A DNA stretch of 64,000 nucleotides. Source: Ignavibacteriales bacterium (GTDB taxonomy: Bacteria; Bacteroidota; Ignavibacteria; UBA10030). The notes under the pieces were generated by a model that was given only the letters and a program-made list of their open reading frames with translations, had not been told where the DNA came from and made no database searches. The stretch spans positions 1 to 64,000 of the forward strand of contig JAPLFR010000001.1 of assembly GCA_026390575.1 (NCBI GenBank). Reading direction: 5' to 3'. A program made the position numbers and the translations under genes. Shown here in pieces: positions 1 through 8,648 of this stretch. How positions within the stretch are numbered: the stretch's first letter is position 1; each line of letters opens with the position of its first letter.

Positions 1-35
1 CATTTGATTGAGCAAAAATATATTTGACAATTGCT

Positions 36-193
36 GGCTAACCAGGCGCTCAAGCTGACGGTTGCCAGCTGGGTACGTTAAGCATGGCGAGCATAGGTTT
101 TGTTCTTAATAATTTCTTTATCAGCATGAACTCATTTCGTTGGGTGCATGTTAAAACTTTTCAGCACCGCAGCTTAGCGCCGGTCCGTTAGCG
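36..193 (+). repeat. attC site 0 (end of a cassette lying left of the window)
   Basis: R'' GGCTAAC at 36-42, L'' follows directly, R' GTTAGCG at 187-193. Length 158 bp. Its spacer is of the first kind, with GTTGCCAGCTGGGTACG after L''. Bases 1-35 before it are the tail of the previous cassette, with no gene visible. Confidence 0.93.
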
Positions 194-243
194 GGCGTGT
201 TGAGAGTTTACTAAAAAGTTATCGTTTCATAATTAAGAATATC

Positions 244-1188
244 ATGATATTTAGACAATTTATATTATCTGTTGTTTTGTTATCAGTTGTTTCAGTTACC
301 AAGGGACAATCGACTTCTAATGATTATTTTCCTCTCTATATTGGTAACCAATGGACGTATAATTACTTAACAATCACTGATACACCATCGGATTGGATAA
401 TAACTGATAATGGCATTGCTATTTATACAATTCTATCAAAATCAGTTTCTACTGACTCAATTGTATGGGGATTTCAGGAGATACGAGATCTTATTCGAGA
501 CAGCCACTTTACCTTTCCTCCTCAAAATCACGATACTTCTTTTATTAACGATACGACTTTATTTCAAATTGTTGAATATAATAGTGGCAATCACAAACTC
601 ATACGGATTGGGAATATATCGAACTTTTGGAATTCTGTTTTCCCTTTTATATCAGGGCCTAATGATTCAATGGGATTCTATCGCTATTATCCTTCTGCGT
701 TTTCCGATTTTGATACAGTTACTTTTATCAGTATAGACACTTCTATGAGTAGAACCGTACCTTTTCGATGCAACATAAAAAATGCAACATTTAGAAAATC
801 TGTTGGATTAACTAATATTTCTACTTCTTCCAATGAGCAAGTATTAGTAGGTCATACGACAAACCATACACTTAAAAGCTTTGTATTAACATCCGTAAAT
901 GCTTCTTTATTATCATCTTTACCAAAAGATTTCATTCTTTCTCAAAATTATCCTAATCCATTTAATCCACAAACCATAATTCCATTTCAGATTGCTAAAG
1001 AAGCGAGAGTATCGATTCGTATCTACGACGTTCTCGGTAGATTGGTGTCTACAGTTTATGACGGTAATATTAAGACCGGTGATCATGCTGTGCAATGGAA
1101 TGCATCCAATCAATCTGCTGGTATTTATTTATGTGTCCTAAATGTAAACGGTGTCTCAAAAGCCATGAAAATGGTTTTACTAAAATAA
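244..1188 (+). CDS. Secreted protein with T9SS C-terminal sorting domain (cassette 1)
   Basis: The 314-residue product begins with a signal peptide (hydrophobic core about residues 5-20, then TKGQ). The middle 200 residues are unassigned and rich in Ser, Thr and aromatic residues. Residues about 226-314 form a type A T9SS sorting domain: LSQNYPNPFNPQT, a beta-rich stretch with YDVLGRLV, and the end GVSKAMKMVLLK. Such domains send proteins through the type IX machinery to the cell surface. The stop codon is 7 bases before the attC R'' box, so the gene fits its cassette tightly. The role of the passenger domain is not recognisable. This cassette cargo is only useful in a T9SS-bearing host. Confidence 0.85.
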   Translation: MIFRQFILSVVLLSVVSVTKGQSTSNDYFPLYIGNQWTYNYLTITDTPSDWIITDNGIAIYTILSKSVSTDSIVWGFQEIRDLIRDSHFTFPPQNHDTSFINDTTLFQIVEYNSGNHKLIRIGNISNFWNSVFPFISGPNDSMGFYRYYPSAFSDFDTVTFISIDTSMSRTVPFRCNIKNATFRKSVGLTNISTSSNEQVLVGHTTNHTLKSFVLTSVNASLLSSLPKDFILSQNYPNPFNPQTIIPFQIAKEARVSIRIYDVLGRLVSTVYDGNIKTGDHAVQWNASNQSAGIYLCVLNVNGVSKAMKMVLLK

Positions 1189-1194
1189 CACGCC

Positions 1195-1391
1195 CGCTAA
1201 CCAGGCGCTCAAGCTGACGGAATGAGCGTATGGACGTTAAGCATGGCTAATGGTGGATTTAAGTTTTTATTATTAACATTTTAGTGCCTCGTTGGTTGAG
1301 TACAAATTAATTTGGTTTGTCGCATGAACTTGTTTCGTTTTGTGTATATTGAAAATTATCAGCGCCGCAGCTTAGCGCCCGTCCGTTAGGC
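1195..1391 (+). repeat. attC site 1
   Basis: R'' CGCTAAC 1195-1201, R' GTTAGGC 1385-1391, 197 bp. The spacer is of the second kind (GAATGAGCG after L'', then a TTGGTTGAG block). Cassette 1 begins GTTAGCGGGCGTGT and ends with its exact complement ACACGCCCGCTAAC, so the circular form would have a 14-bp outer stem. Confidence 0.93.
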
Positions 1392-1418
1392 CGCATTCAT
1401 AAAAAGAGGAGAGGACAA

Positions 1419-1823
1419 ATGGAAAACAATCAAAAATATCTGCCACTCATATTCATTCTTCCAATATTCTTTAGATGGTTTATCGATCCCCAACCTAAAA
1501 GCTTAGCATATATTGGCATTGTTCTTGTTTTTCTTGTAGTCATTCTTTTGTTTGTATATTTAGAAATAAGTATGAAAAAGAGAATACAAAATATTAGTAG
1601 ATACAATAACAAGAGGTTCCTTTATACAACAAAGTTTAGTTTACTCTATGGATTACCAATTTCAGTATGCTTGGCGTTCATACTATCACAGAAAGTTCAT
1701 ATTCTTTATTCGATTATTTTTATTGTTCTCCCGTTAGTGATATTGTTCGGTTGGGTAGGCTTTAATGATTGGAATGAGTGTCAGAAAAAACATCTCGAGA
1801 TAAAATATTCTTCAAATCAATGA
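1419..1823 (+). CDS. Small integral membrane protein (cassette 2)
   Basis: The product has 134 residues and three or four predicted membrane helices, at about 8-22, 28-50, 72-88 and 92-112. A basic loop (MKKRIQNISRYNNKR) lies between the second and third. A GAGGAG-type ribosome site precedes the ATG. No family was recognised. It is the only gene of its cassette and ends 5 bases before the R'' box, whose flank (ATGAATGCGG) pairs with the cassette start. Confidence 0.75.
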   Translation: MENNQKYLPLIFILPIFFRWFIDPQPKSLAYIGIVLVFLVVILLFVYLEISMKKRIQNISRYNNKRFLYTTKFSLLYGLPISVCLAFILSQKVHILYSIIFIVLPLVILFGWVGFNDWNECQKKHLEIKYSSNQ

Positions 1824-1828
1824 ATGCG

Positions 1829-1986
1829 GCCTAACCAGGCGCTCAAGCTGACGGTTGCCAGCTGAGTACGTTAAACATGGCGAGCATAGGTATTAGTCTT
1901 AATAATTTCTTTTTCAGCGTGAACTCACTTCGTTGGGTGCATGTTGAAAGTTTTCAGCGCCGCAGCTTAGCGCCGATCCGTTAGGC
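1829..1986 (+). repeat. attC site 2
   Basis: R'' GCCTAAC 1829-1835, R' GTTAGGC 1980-1986, 158 bp, first-kind spacer. Cassette 2 starts GTTAGGCCGCATTCAT and ends with the exact complement. Confidence 0.93.
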
Positions 1987-2002
1987 GGCAACAGGTGAAA
2001 AT

Positions 2003-2701
2003 ATGCCAACGTATAATTATCCCAAAATGAATTGGCCAGACATAAAACGGAGTCTCTCCTTTGTTATACCACTTGTCGCTCTTGTTGCAATTGGTCCGCT
2101 TGCAATGATGTATGCTATGGTGCAAGAATATTTTCTTTTGTTCCTTGGATTTCTCACGTTCATCATTTTAATCGGAATTACGCTAGGAATATTTATCCGT
2201 CCACGGATTCAAATTACCATAGACAATGACGAGCTTACATTAACTCGACCTGGTAAGTTACCGACTACAATTGCCCGCATCTCAATCACGTCAATCTCAG
2301 AGGACTTTGAAGGGGGACTTACAGTTGCTTCCGATAACTCCGACAGTAAGATTTTTATCCCAAAGAATCTAACGAAGTATCAGGCTGTTCGAGATGAACT
2401 CCACACCTGGCACCCAATTCTTCCCGCAACTCCATCCGATAAAAGTCAGTTGTGGATAATGGTAACTATTATCGCCATCTCAGGCCTTTCTGCAATTGGT
2501 GCATTCATATTTAGAATTAAAGCTTCATTTTATGTTTTTGTCGCTTCGTTCCTATATATTTTTATCATGCAGGGAATTTCTATTTTCAAGAGTAAACCAC
2601 AACCCATGCCCAAGAAAGCCTTAAGCCCAATTCAACGCATCTTCGTGGGTTTGGTAATTCTCTATTTTTTATATAGAATTATTGTTTCTTTTATTTTATA
2701 A
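2003..2701 (+). CDS. Membrane protein with central soluble beta domain (cassette 3)
   Basis: The product has 232 residues. Two helices at about 14-34 and 38-60 are followed by a soluble region (about 64-140) of short beta strands (IQITIDNDELTLT, ISSI-type strand, SKIFIPKNL), then two or three helices. The layout resembles membrane proteins with a PH-like domain. It matches the product of cassette 7 (5639-6298) in topology and in the SKIFIPKNL / ASIFIPNDV motif, so the two are probably diverged members of one family. Function unknown. GTGAAAAT precedes the ATG. Confidence 0.75.
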   Translation: MPTYNYPKMNWPDIKRSLSFVIPLVALVAIGPLAMMYAMVQEYFLLFLGFLTFIILIGITLGIFIRPRIQITIDNDELTLTRPGKLPTTIARISITSISEDFEGGLTVASDNSDSKIFIPKNLTKYQAVRDELHTWHPILPATPSDKSQLWIMVTIIAISGLSAIGAFIFRIKASFYVFVASFLYIFIMQGISIFKSKPQPMPKKALSPIQRIFVGLVILYFLYRIIVSFIL

Positions 2702-2709
2702 CAGTTGCC

Positions 2710-2866
2710 ACCTAACCAGCAACTCAAGCTGACCAAATGAGCGTAGTACGTTAAGCATGGCGAGCAGAGGTATAGTGTTTAATAATAAACTTTTCTACAT
2801 GAACTTGTTTCGTTTTCAAAATATTGAAAGTTTTCAGCGTGGCAGCTTAGTTGCGGTCCGTTAGGC
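2710..2866 (+). repeat. attC site 3
   Basis: R'' ACCTAAC 2710-2716, R' GTTAGGC 2860-2866, 157 bp. The L boxes are changed but still pair (CAACTCAAGCTGA with GGCAGCTTAGTTG), so the change was compensated on both arms. Cassette ends match with one mismatch. Confidence 0.9.
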
Positions 2867-2898
2867 CGCACAAAAAAAACATTACAAAGGATAATATC

Positions 2899-3627
2899 AT
2901 GAAACTACTAGGGATGCTGTTATTATGTATTTCGTTCTTTTATTTATCATCAGCAGCTCAACAATCTGATTCTCTTACGAACAAGTCTTTTATTACATCC
3001 AATGCGCTTCAATTTAATTTTATTAACGAAACAGCAATTTATTACTATTTCAATATGTCGAGTTCATCTTCTCTCCGGATAGGCTTTAGTCTTTTTTGGA
3101 ATTATAGCGAGTCGAGCCCAAGCAATGAAAAATATCACTCCTTGAATTCAGGAAGTTCTCCTGATACGATTGATGAAACATATTCTTCATCAAGTACGAA
3201 TAACTATTATAACGCTGTAATCTCTGCCTTGTATATCTTTTCATTGAATAAGTCGTCTCAATTACAAATAAATTTGGGTATCGGACCTGCGTTCACATAT
3301 TATTATAGTCGATCGACTTCGTCTGGTACTGCTTTTCATGACTCTATCCGAGACGAATCTTCGAATAATTATTTCAATAAGAACTATGGTGCAGGCTTAT
3401 TAGTGTGTTGCCAGGTTCTAGTCCCTCTCAATTCAAGTCTTCAATTGATAGCAGAATATAGTCTGCTTGGTAGTTATGTATGGCAGAACTATGAGTCGAA
3501 TTATAGTTATTCCTATTTTACATATAACCGCTTTACTTCATCGCGTCTTAGTCAACAAAGTAGTGATTCTCATGGTTGGCAATTTAGTTTAAACCGAGTT
3601 ACTTTTGGCATAAAATATTCCTTCTAA
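2899..3627 (+). CDS. Putative outer-membrane beta-barrel protein (cassette 4)
   Basis: The start is taken at the ATG at 2899, which follows AAAGGA and gives a clean signal peptide (MKLLGMLLLCISFFYLSSAA, then QQ). A longer TTG reading from 2851 would begin inside attC. The 242-residue product is rich in Ser, Tyr and Asn, with alternating hydrophobic strands (LQINLGIGPAFTYYY, GAGLLVCCQVLVPL, VTFGIKYSF) and a C-terminal Phe. That is the pattern of an outer-membrane barrel. No specific family was recognised. Confidence 0.7.
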   Translation: MKLLGMLLLCISFFYLSSAAQQSDSLTNKSFITSNALQFNFINETAIYYYFNMSSSSSLRIGFSLFWNYSESSPSNEKYHSLNSGSSPDTIDETYSSSSTNNYYNAVISALYIFSLNKSSQLQINLGIGPAFTYYYSRSTSSGTAFHDSIRDESSNNYFNKNYGAGLLVCCQVLVPLNSSLQLIAEYSLLGSYVWQNYESNYSYSYFTYNRFTSSRLSQQSSDSHGWQFSLNRVTFGIKYSF

Positions 3628-3637
3628 ATCTTGTGCC

Positions 3638-3830
3638 GCCTAACCAGCGGCTCAAGCTGACCGTATGAGCGTCGCCCGCCTACGTTATAAAGCAAACTTC
3701 GGCGGGCTTGTACGTTAAGCATGGCTGGCAGAGGTTCAGGTTCTTAATAATAAAATTATCAGAATGAACTTTTTCGTTTTGTGTATTTTGAAAGTTGGTC
3801 ACGCGGCAGCTTAGCCGCCATCCGTTAGCC
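3638..3830 (+). repeat. attC site 4, with a small inserted stem
   Basis: R'' GCCTAAC 3638-3644, R' GTTAGCC 3824-3830, 193 bp. The extra length is a palindromic block at about 3673-3709 (CGCCCGCC ... GGCGGGCT) between GAGCGT and the usual TACGTTAAGCATGG. A related block recurs in sites 14, 15 and 16. Confidence 0.9.
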
Positions 3831-3853
3831 CGCAACTAAAAAAGGAGAAATAT

Positions 3854-4363
3854 ATGGCTATCATTTTAATTTCTGGATTTAGTAATTGGGGTAAAACAAC
3901 AATTATAAAAGACATTTTTGCGCGATCGTATTTCAAATGGGGTCGTGTTTATCCAATTCCAAATGTAAACAACGCTGTATTTACTGTAGAGACAAGATCC
4001 AACGATGATTATTCAAAGGATACATATATTAGTGAATGGAAAGAACGCATCAAGTTCGCTCCACATCAACCTTATCATTTGTTTGGCGCTTTTTGTCCAT
4101 CTCGTGAGAGAAAAAATAATAGTTATGATATTTTAACAAATCATCCTTTTGATCAGCATGGAGATATTCATCTCTTACATTTAGTGAGAAAGTGGGACCA
4201 TCATGCCGAACTACGTATGACAGAAATACGTAACTATTTTTCTAGAATTAGGCATTTACATCATCATCTAATTGATGCGGATTTTAATGTCCAAGGTGAT
4301 CCTGCGCGCCAAGTTTCAAGGGCACAACAGGCAATTACTATATTACAAAGTATATTTCCATAA
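3854..4363 (+). CDS. P-loop protein of unknown role (cassette 5)
   Basis: The 169-residue product opens with a beta strand and a Walker A motif (GFSNWGKTT, residues 8-16) on an IILISGF strand, as in small nucleotide-binding proteins or nucleotide kinases. The rest has a His-rich stretch near residues 135-140 (RHLHHHLIDADF) and no clear Walker B. The start has a good ribosome site (AAAGGAGAAATAT). It could bind or phosphorylate a nucleotide. No specific family was recognised. Confidence 0.7.
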   Translation: MAIILISGFSNWGKTTIIKDIFARSYFKWGRVYPIPNVNNAVFTVETRSNDDYSKDTYISEWKERIKFAPHQPYHLFGAFCPSRERKNNSYDILTNHPFDQHGDIHLLHLVRKWDHHAELRMTEIRNYFSRIRHLHHHLIDADFNVQGDPARQVSRAQQAITILQSIFP

Positions 4364-4371
4364 TAGTTGCG

Positions 4372-4529
4372 GGCTAACCAGGCACTCAAGCTGACGGTTG
4401 CCAGCTGGGTACGTTAAGCATGCCGTGCATAGGTTTTAGTCTTAATAATTTCTTTACCAGCGTGAACTCACTTCGTTGGGTGCATGTTGAAACTTTTCAG
4501 CGCCGCAGCTTAGCGCCAATCCGTTAGGC
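4372..4529 (+). repeat. attC site 5
   Basis: R'' GGCTAAC 4372-4378, R' GTTAGGC 4523-4529, 158 bp, first-kind spacer. Cassette 5 starts GTTAGCCCGCAACTA and ends with the exact complement. Confidence 0.93.
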
Positions 4530-4557
4530 AGCCCCAAACTTAATATGGACAAACATT

Positions 4558-5457
4558 ATGGCTATACCAGATTATCAAACAATCATGCTTCCTCTTCTGC
4601 AATTTGCCGGAGATGGAAAAGAGCATACACTCCGAGAGACCGTCGATAAATTATCTGATGTATTCGGATTAAGAACTGATGAACGAGAAGCGCTTCTTCC
4701 AAGTGGCCAGCAAACTGTTTTTCATAATCGAGTTGGTTGGGCGCGAACTTATATGAAGAAGGCTATGCTCCTCGAAGCTCCTCGCCGTTCTTTCTTCATT
4801 ATTTCTAAACGAGGCAAAGAAGTATTGGCTTCTAATCCCAAACGAATTGATGCCGAGTTTCTTGATCAATTTGCAGAATTTAAGGAATTCAAATCGCTTC
4901 GTCATGAAAAAACAGAAGTGGAATTACCAACCACCAACGATACACCCGAAGAAGTTCTCGAAAGCGCATTCCTCAGTTTGCGTCAAAATCTTGCCAGCGA
5001 TATTCTCCAGCAAATTAAATCTTGCCAACCTCGCCAATTCGAGAGAATGGTAGTTCAATTGCTTGTCGCAATGGGATATGGTGGCACTCTCAAGGACGCA
5101 GGCAAGGCTGTCGGCAAGTCAGGTGATGAGGGCATTGATGGAATCATCAAAGAAGATCGACTTGGACTTGATATTATTTATATTCAAGCCAAACGCTGGG
5201 AAGGTACTGTCAGTCGTCCCGAAATTCAAAAGTTTGCTGGTGCGCTGCAGGGCCAACGCGCAAGAAAAGGTATTTTCATCACCACCTCTGAGTTTTCCAA
5301 AGAGGCGCAAGAATATGTTGCCAAGATTGAAAGCAAAATTGTTTTAATCGACGGTCAACAGTTTGCTCAGTTTATGATCGATCATAACCTTGGTGTTACA
5401 CCGGTAGCCAATTACGAAATTAAACGGATCGATTCTGATTATTTCACTGAAGAGTAA
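4558..5457 (+). CDS. Mrr-like restriction endonuclease (cassette 6)
   Basis: The 299-residue product has the two-part layout of Mrr proteins. An N-terminal winged-helix domain (about 1-90; FHNRVGWARTYMKKA) is followed by a C-terminal PD-(D/E)XK nuclease domain (about 155-280) with FERMVVQLLVAMGYGG, GDEGIDGII (Asp194) and IQAKRW (Gln210-Lys212). The catalytic D...QxK residues are intact. Mrr enzymes cut modified DNA and act in defence. It lacks a strong Shine-Dalgarno, but the ATG lies about 35 bases into the cassette, where starts in this array usually fall. Confidence 0.9.
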   Translation: MAIPDYQTIMLPLLQFAGDGKEHTLRETVDKLSDVFGLRTDEREALLPSGQQTVFHNRVGWARTYMKKAMLLEAPRRSFFIISKRGKEVLASNPKRIDAEFLDQFAEFKEFKSLRHEKTEVELPTTNDTPEEVLESAFLSLRQNLASDILQQIKSCQPRQFERMVVQLLVAMGYGGTLKDAGKAVGKSGDEGIDGIIKEDRLGLDIIYIQAKRWEGTVSRPEIQKFAGALQGQRARKGIFITTSEFSKEAQEYVAKIESKIVLIDGQQFAQFMIDHNLGVTPVANYEIKRIDSDYFTEE

Positions 5458-5464
5458 TGGGGCT

Positions 5465-5622
5465 GCCTAACCAGGCGCTCAAGCTGACGGTTGCCAGCTG
5501 GGTACGTTAAACATGGCGAGCATAGGTTTTAGTCTTAATAATTTCTTTTTCAGCATGAACTCACTTCGCTGGGTGCATGTTGAAAATTATCAGCGCCGCA
5601 GCTTAGCGCCAGTCCGTTAGGC
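5465..5622 (+). repeat. attC site 6
   Basis: R'' GCCTAAC 5465-5471, R' GTTAGGC 5616-5622, 158 bp, first-kind spacer. Cassette 6 ends (GTTAGGCAGCCCC / GGGGCTGCCTAAC) are exact complements. Confidence 0.93.
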
Positions 5623-5638
5623 GGCAAAAGGAGAGAAG

Positions 5639-6298
5639 ATGTCTGTTTATAATTTATCAGATAATGGGAAAAAACGAGTAAGGATGGAGTATTATCGTCT
5701 TTTGCTCCTTATCGTATTTCCATTAGTCATCATTCTCTTAATACCAACGTTTGCATTACTTTACCAACATGAACACACTATCTTCTCTTTAGAATTTATC
5801 GAACCTATTTTAATCTTATTGTCCGTCATTATTGTAAGCGTTCTTTTTGCAAGCTGGAATATACTTAGACAAGTCCAATCTCTTCAATTTACGATTAACG
5901 AGACATTAATTGTTCAAGAACAAATAGGTAAACCAACAAAGACAATTCTACGATCTGATGTAAGCCAATTAATTGAAGTGGAAGGTAAAGGAATTGAAGT
6001 AAGGTCTTCAGATATATCTGCGTCAATCTTTATTCCCAACGATGTTGAAAATGTAGATAGACTTAAATTAGAGATATATTCTTTAGCACCACTCACATCT
6101 GAACATAATCAACCTGATCGAAAAAAGCTCAAGTTGATATTAATAATATTTCCGTACGCAATATTACTCACCATCTATTATCTAACAGGAAATGCAATTC
6201 TTGGAATTATCCTTGGTCTTATGATAATTTTATCGATTATATATACACTTATTACCAAGGTTAGGTCGATGATTAATACGAGAAAGAAAGAATATTAA
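5639..6298 (+). CDS. Membrane protein with central soluble beta domain (cassette 7)
   Basis: The 219-residue product has two N-terminal helices (about 19-40 and 50-72), a soluble beta-rich domain (about 80-140; LQFTINETLIVQEQ, ASIFIPNDVENVDRLKLEIY) and two C-terminal helices (about 162-200). It ends in a basic tail (RKKEY). Topology and the IFIP motif match the cassette 3 product, making this a second member of a family carried twice in the array. The ribosome site GGAGAG is 5 bases from the ATG. Function unknown. Confidence 0.75.
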   Translation: MSVYNLSDNGKKRVRMEYYRLLLLIVFPLVIILLIPTFALLYQHEHTIFSLEFIEPILILLSVIIVSVLFASWNILRQVQSLQFTINETLIVQEQIGKPTKTILRSDVSQLIEVEGKGIEVRSSDISASIFIPNDVENVDRLKLEIYSLAPLTSEHNQPDRKKLKLILIIFPYAILLTIYYLTGNAILGIILGLMIILSIIYTLITKVRSMINTRKKEY

Positions 6299-6343
6299 AA
6301 ACCTTAACGGATAAAGCATTCATTTCAATATATTTCTTTTGCC

Positions 6344-6539
6344 GCCTAACCCGGCGCTCAAGCTGACCGGATGAGCGTGGGAGCAATTTACATTGCGAAT
6401 GGTGGGTTGACGTTTTTATAATTAACTTTTCAGTACCTCTTTGGTTGAGTAAATTAAATTTGGTTTTCAGCGTTAACTTGTTTCGTTTAGTGCAATTTGA
6501 AAGTTGGTCACGCGGCAGCTTAGCCGCCAACCGTTAGGC
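6344..6539 (+). repeat. attC site 7
   Basis: R'' GCCTAAC 6344-6350, R' GTTAGGC 6533-6539, 196 bp, second-kind spacer (GAGCAATTTACAT and TTGGTTGAG blocks), like sites 1, 11 and 12. Cassette ends pair (GTTAGGCGGCAAAAG with CTTTTGCCGCCTAAC). Confidence 0.92.
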
Positions 6540-6558
6540 CGCCATAAAAAGGAGCAAT

Positions 6559-7509
6559 ATGCAAAAACAGATTTTTTTATTTGTCTTGCTTGCTTTTAGT
6601 GTCATGCTATCTGGTTGTTCAAAAAAAGAATCTCCAATTGAACCTACTCCTGTGCAATATACTGTCATCGGCGGTCATCTTAATGCTATTCTAACCGCAA
6701 GTGGCTCTCCCTATAAAGCCAGTAATACACTTCTAGTAGATTCTTCCAGCGTACTTACCATCGAAGCTGGTGTTCGGATATATTTCGAGGATTCAACTCA
6801 ATTAATTGTTCGAGGCAAACTTTCTTGTATTGGCAATTCAACAAGTCAAGTTTTATTCACTTCAATGAATGCATCATGGAAAGGAATCCAAATTACGGGA
6901 ACACCGATCCAATCCATTATTCAATTTGCAATCATTGAGAATGTCGATCTTACTGTCAAGTATGATACAATAAGAAATGGGGCTGTAGAGGTAACAAACG
7001 CTAATGTCGTGATTCATAATTCGATATTCAGAAATAATAAATCTAACAGTGGAGGCGGTCTCTATCTTGATCAGTCAAACTCTATAATAATCAATAATGT
7101 TTTTATCAATAATTATTCTGTAGGGTTCGGGGGTGCATTGCTTTCCTCTTCGTCTTCGAATAACATTGTCAATAATACTTTCTATAATAATAGTTCCAAT
7201 AATTACGCAGGCGGTCTTCTCCTCGTAAGTCCAGTTATTGACAGCGTTCAGAATAACATATTCTATGCAAATACTAACGCATCGGGCGATCCAAGGATAT
7301 CCTTTTATCACACCGATTCTAGTCATTATATGGTTAAGTATAATTTTCTTCAGGCAGGTAATAATCCATACTTTGTTTCAGCAACTGACTTCCATTTGTC
7401 AACATCATCACCATGCATTAATGCTGGCAACCCGGATTCTAAATACAACGATGTCGATGGAACTCGTAATGACCAAGGAGCATATGGTGGCACTTTGGGA
7501 AATTGGTAA
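6559..7509 (+). CDS. Lipoprotein with right-handed beta-helix (cassette 8)
   Basis: The 316-residue product has a lipoprotein signal (lipobox LSGC, Cys20) and a short Pro-rich linker. A parallel beta-helix follows: repeated coils of the type VVIHNSIFRNN, IIINNVFINN, NIVNNTFYNN and SVQNNIFYAN (residues about 150-240). It ends with the SPCINAGNPD...G..YGG signature common at the C-terminus of bacterial surface beta-helix proteins (choice-of-anchor Q type). It is probably outer-membrane anchored and may bind or cleave a polysaccharide, but no catalytic residues can be named. AAAGGAG lies 5 bases before the ATG. Confidence 0.82.
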   Translation: MQKQIFLFVLLAFSVMLSGCSKKESPIEPTPVQYTVIGGHLNAILTASGSPYKASNTLLVDSSSVLTIEAGVRIYFEDSTQLIVRGKLSCIGNSTSQVLFTSMNASWKGIQITGTPIQSIIQFAIIENVDLTVKYDTIRNGAVEVTNANVVIHNSIFRNNKSNSGGGLYLDQSNSIIINNVFINNYSVGFGGALLSSSSSNNIVNNTFYNNSSNNYAGGLLLVSPVIDSVQNNIFYANTNASGDPRISFYHTDSSHYMVKYNFLQAGNNPYFVSATDFHLSTSSPCINAGNPDSKYNDVDGTRNDQGAYGGTLGNW

Positions 7510-7523
7510 ATAAAAATATGGCG

Positions 7524-7681
7524 GCCTAACCAGGCGCTCAAGCTGACGGTTGCCAGCTGGGTGCAATTTACATGGCGTGCATAGGTTTTAGTCTTAATAA
7601 TTTCTTTTTCAGCGTGAACTCACTTCGCTGGGTGCAAATTGAAAGTTGGTCACGCCGCAGCTTAGCGCCGGTCCGTTAGGC
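7524..7681 (+). repeat. attC site 8
   Basis: R'' GCCTAAC 7524-7530, R' GTTAGGC 7675-7681, 158 bp, first-kind spacer. Cassette 8 ends (GTTAGGCCGCCATA) are complementary. Confidence 0.93.
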
Positions 7682-7699
7682 GCCCGATAAAAAAATATT

Positions 7700-8446
7700 A
7701 TGGCAATACTCGAAAATTCAAGACGATCCCTATTACTTCAGCTTCTATGTAATGATCAGCCGCTTGGAACTGGCACTGGTTTTATCGTTATAAGTAAAAA
7801 GGGTCCCGTCCTGATTACCAATAGACACATAGCTACTGGACGGCATAACATTACAGGGCAACCGATGTCCCCATCCGGCGGTATTCCCAACAAAGTACAA
7901 ATTGCTCATAATTGTCTTGGCAAACCAGAGGAATGGGTATTACGAACCGAGTTACTTTTAAAGGATGATTCACCACAATGGATAGAACACCCAACTCTTG
8001 GGGCCTTGGCTGATTTTGTCGCACTTCCTCTTACTCAACTTAACGATGTTAAATTATTTCCATATTCATTAATTCAAGTTGGGCATGCAGTTATCAAAAT
8101 TGCACCAGCGGAAGTTGTAAGTGTTGTTGGATTTCCATTTGGTAAAACTGGAGGTGGCTCGTTAGCTATTTGGGCTACCGGTTTTATTGCGACCGAACCC
8201 GACATTGATTTCGAAGGCCAACCAAAGTTTCTAATTGATTGTAGAACAAGGCCAGGTCAATCTGGTTCTGTAGTCATTGCTCATCGAAACGGTGGTAGTG
8301 TGACATTGGAAAATGAACGTCATGTGGTATCTAGTCGACCCATGACAAGATTTCTTGGTATCTATAGTGGCAGAATCAATGATCAATCAGATCTTGGAAT
8401 TGTATGGAAAGCATCTTCAATTAATGAACTTGTTGAATCCATATAG
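7700..8446 (+). CDS. Trypsin-like serine protease (cassette 9)
   Basis: The 248-residue product has the chymotrypsin-fold catalytic triad: His43 in LITNRHIATG, Asp105 in ALADFVAL and Ser188 in RPGQSGSVV. GTGTGFIV strands precede the His motif. There is no signal peptide, so it probably acts in the cytoplasm. Cytoplasmic trypsin-like proteases of this size often serve as effector or helper modules in defence or stress systems, but no partner gene is in the cassette. No Shine-Dalgarno is visible; the ATG is 25 bases into the cassette. Confidence 0.87.
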   Translation: MAILENSRRSLLLQLLCNDQPLGTGTGFIVISKKGPVLITNRHIATGRHNITGQPMSPSGGIPNKVQIAHNCLGKPEEWVLRTELLLKDDSPQWIEHPTLGALADFVALPLTQLNDVKLFPYSLIQVGHAVIKIAPAEVVSVVGFPFGKTGGGSLAIWATGFIATEPDIDFEGQPKFLIDCRTRPGQSGSVVIAHRNGGSVTLENERHVVSSRPMTRFLGIYSGRINDQSDLGIVWKASSINELVESI

Positions 8447-8461
8447 TCACTAAAATCGGGC

Positions 8462-8620
8462 GCCTAACCAGGCGCTCAAGCTGACGGTTGCCAGCTGGGT
8501 ACGTTAAGCATGACGAGCAGAGGTTTCGGTTCTTAATAATAAAATTATCAGCGTGAACTCACTTCTCTGGGTGCATATTGAAAGTTGGTCACGCCGCAGC
8601 TTAGCGCCGGTCCGTTAGGC
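8462..8620 (+). repeat. attC site 9
   Basis: R'' GCCTAAC 8462-8468, R' GTTAGGC 8614-8620, 159 bp. Cassette 9 ends (GTTAGGCGCCCGAT / ATCGGGCGCCTAAC) are exact complements. Confidence 0.93.
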
Positions 8621-8648
8621 GGCATTCTATTAACCATAAAGGGTTATT

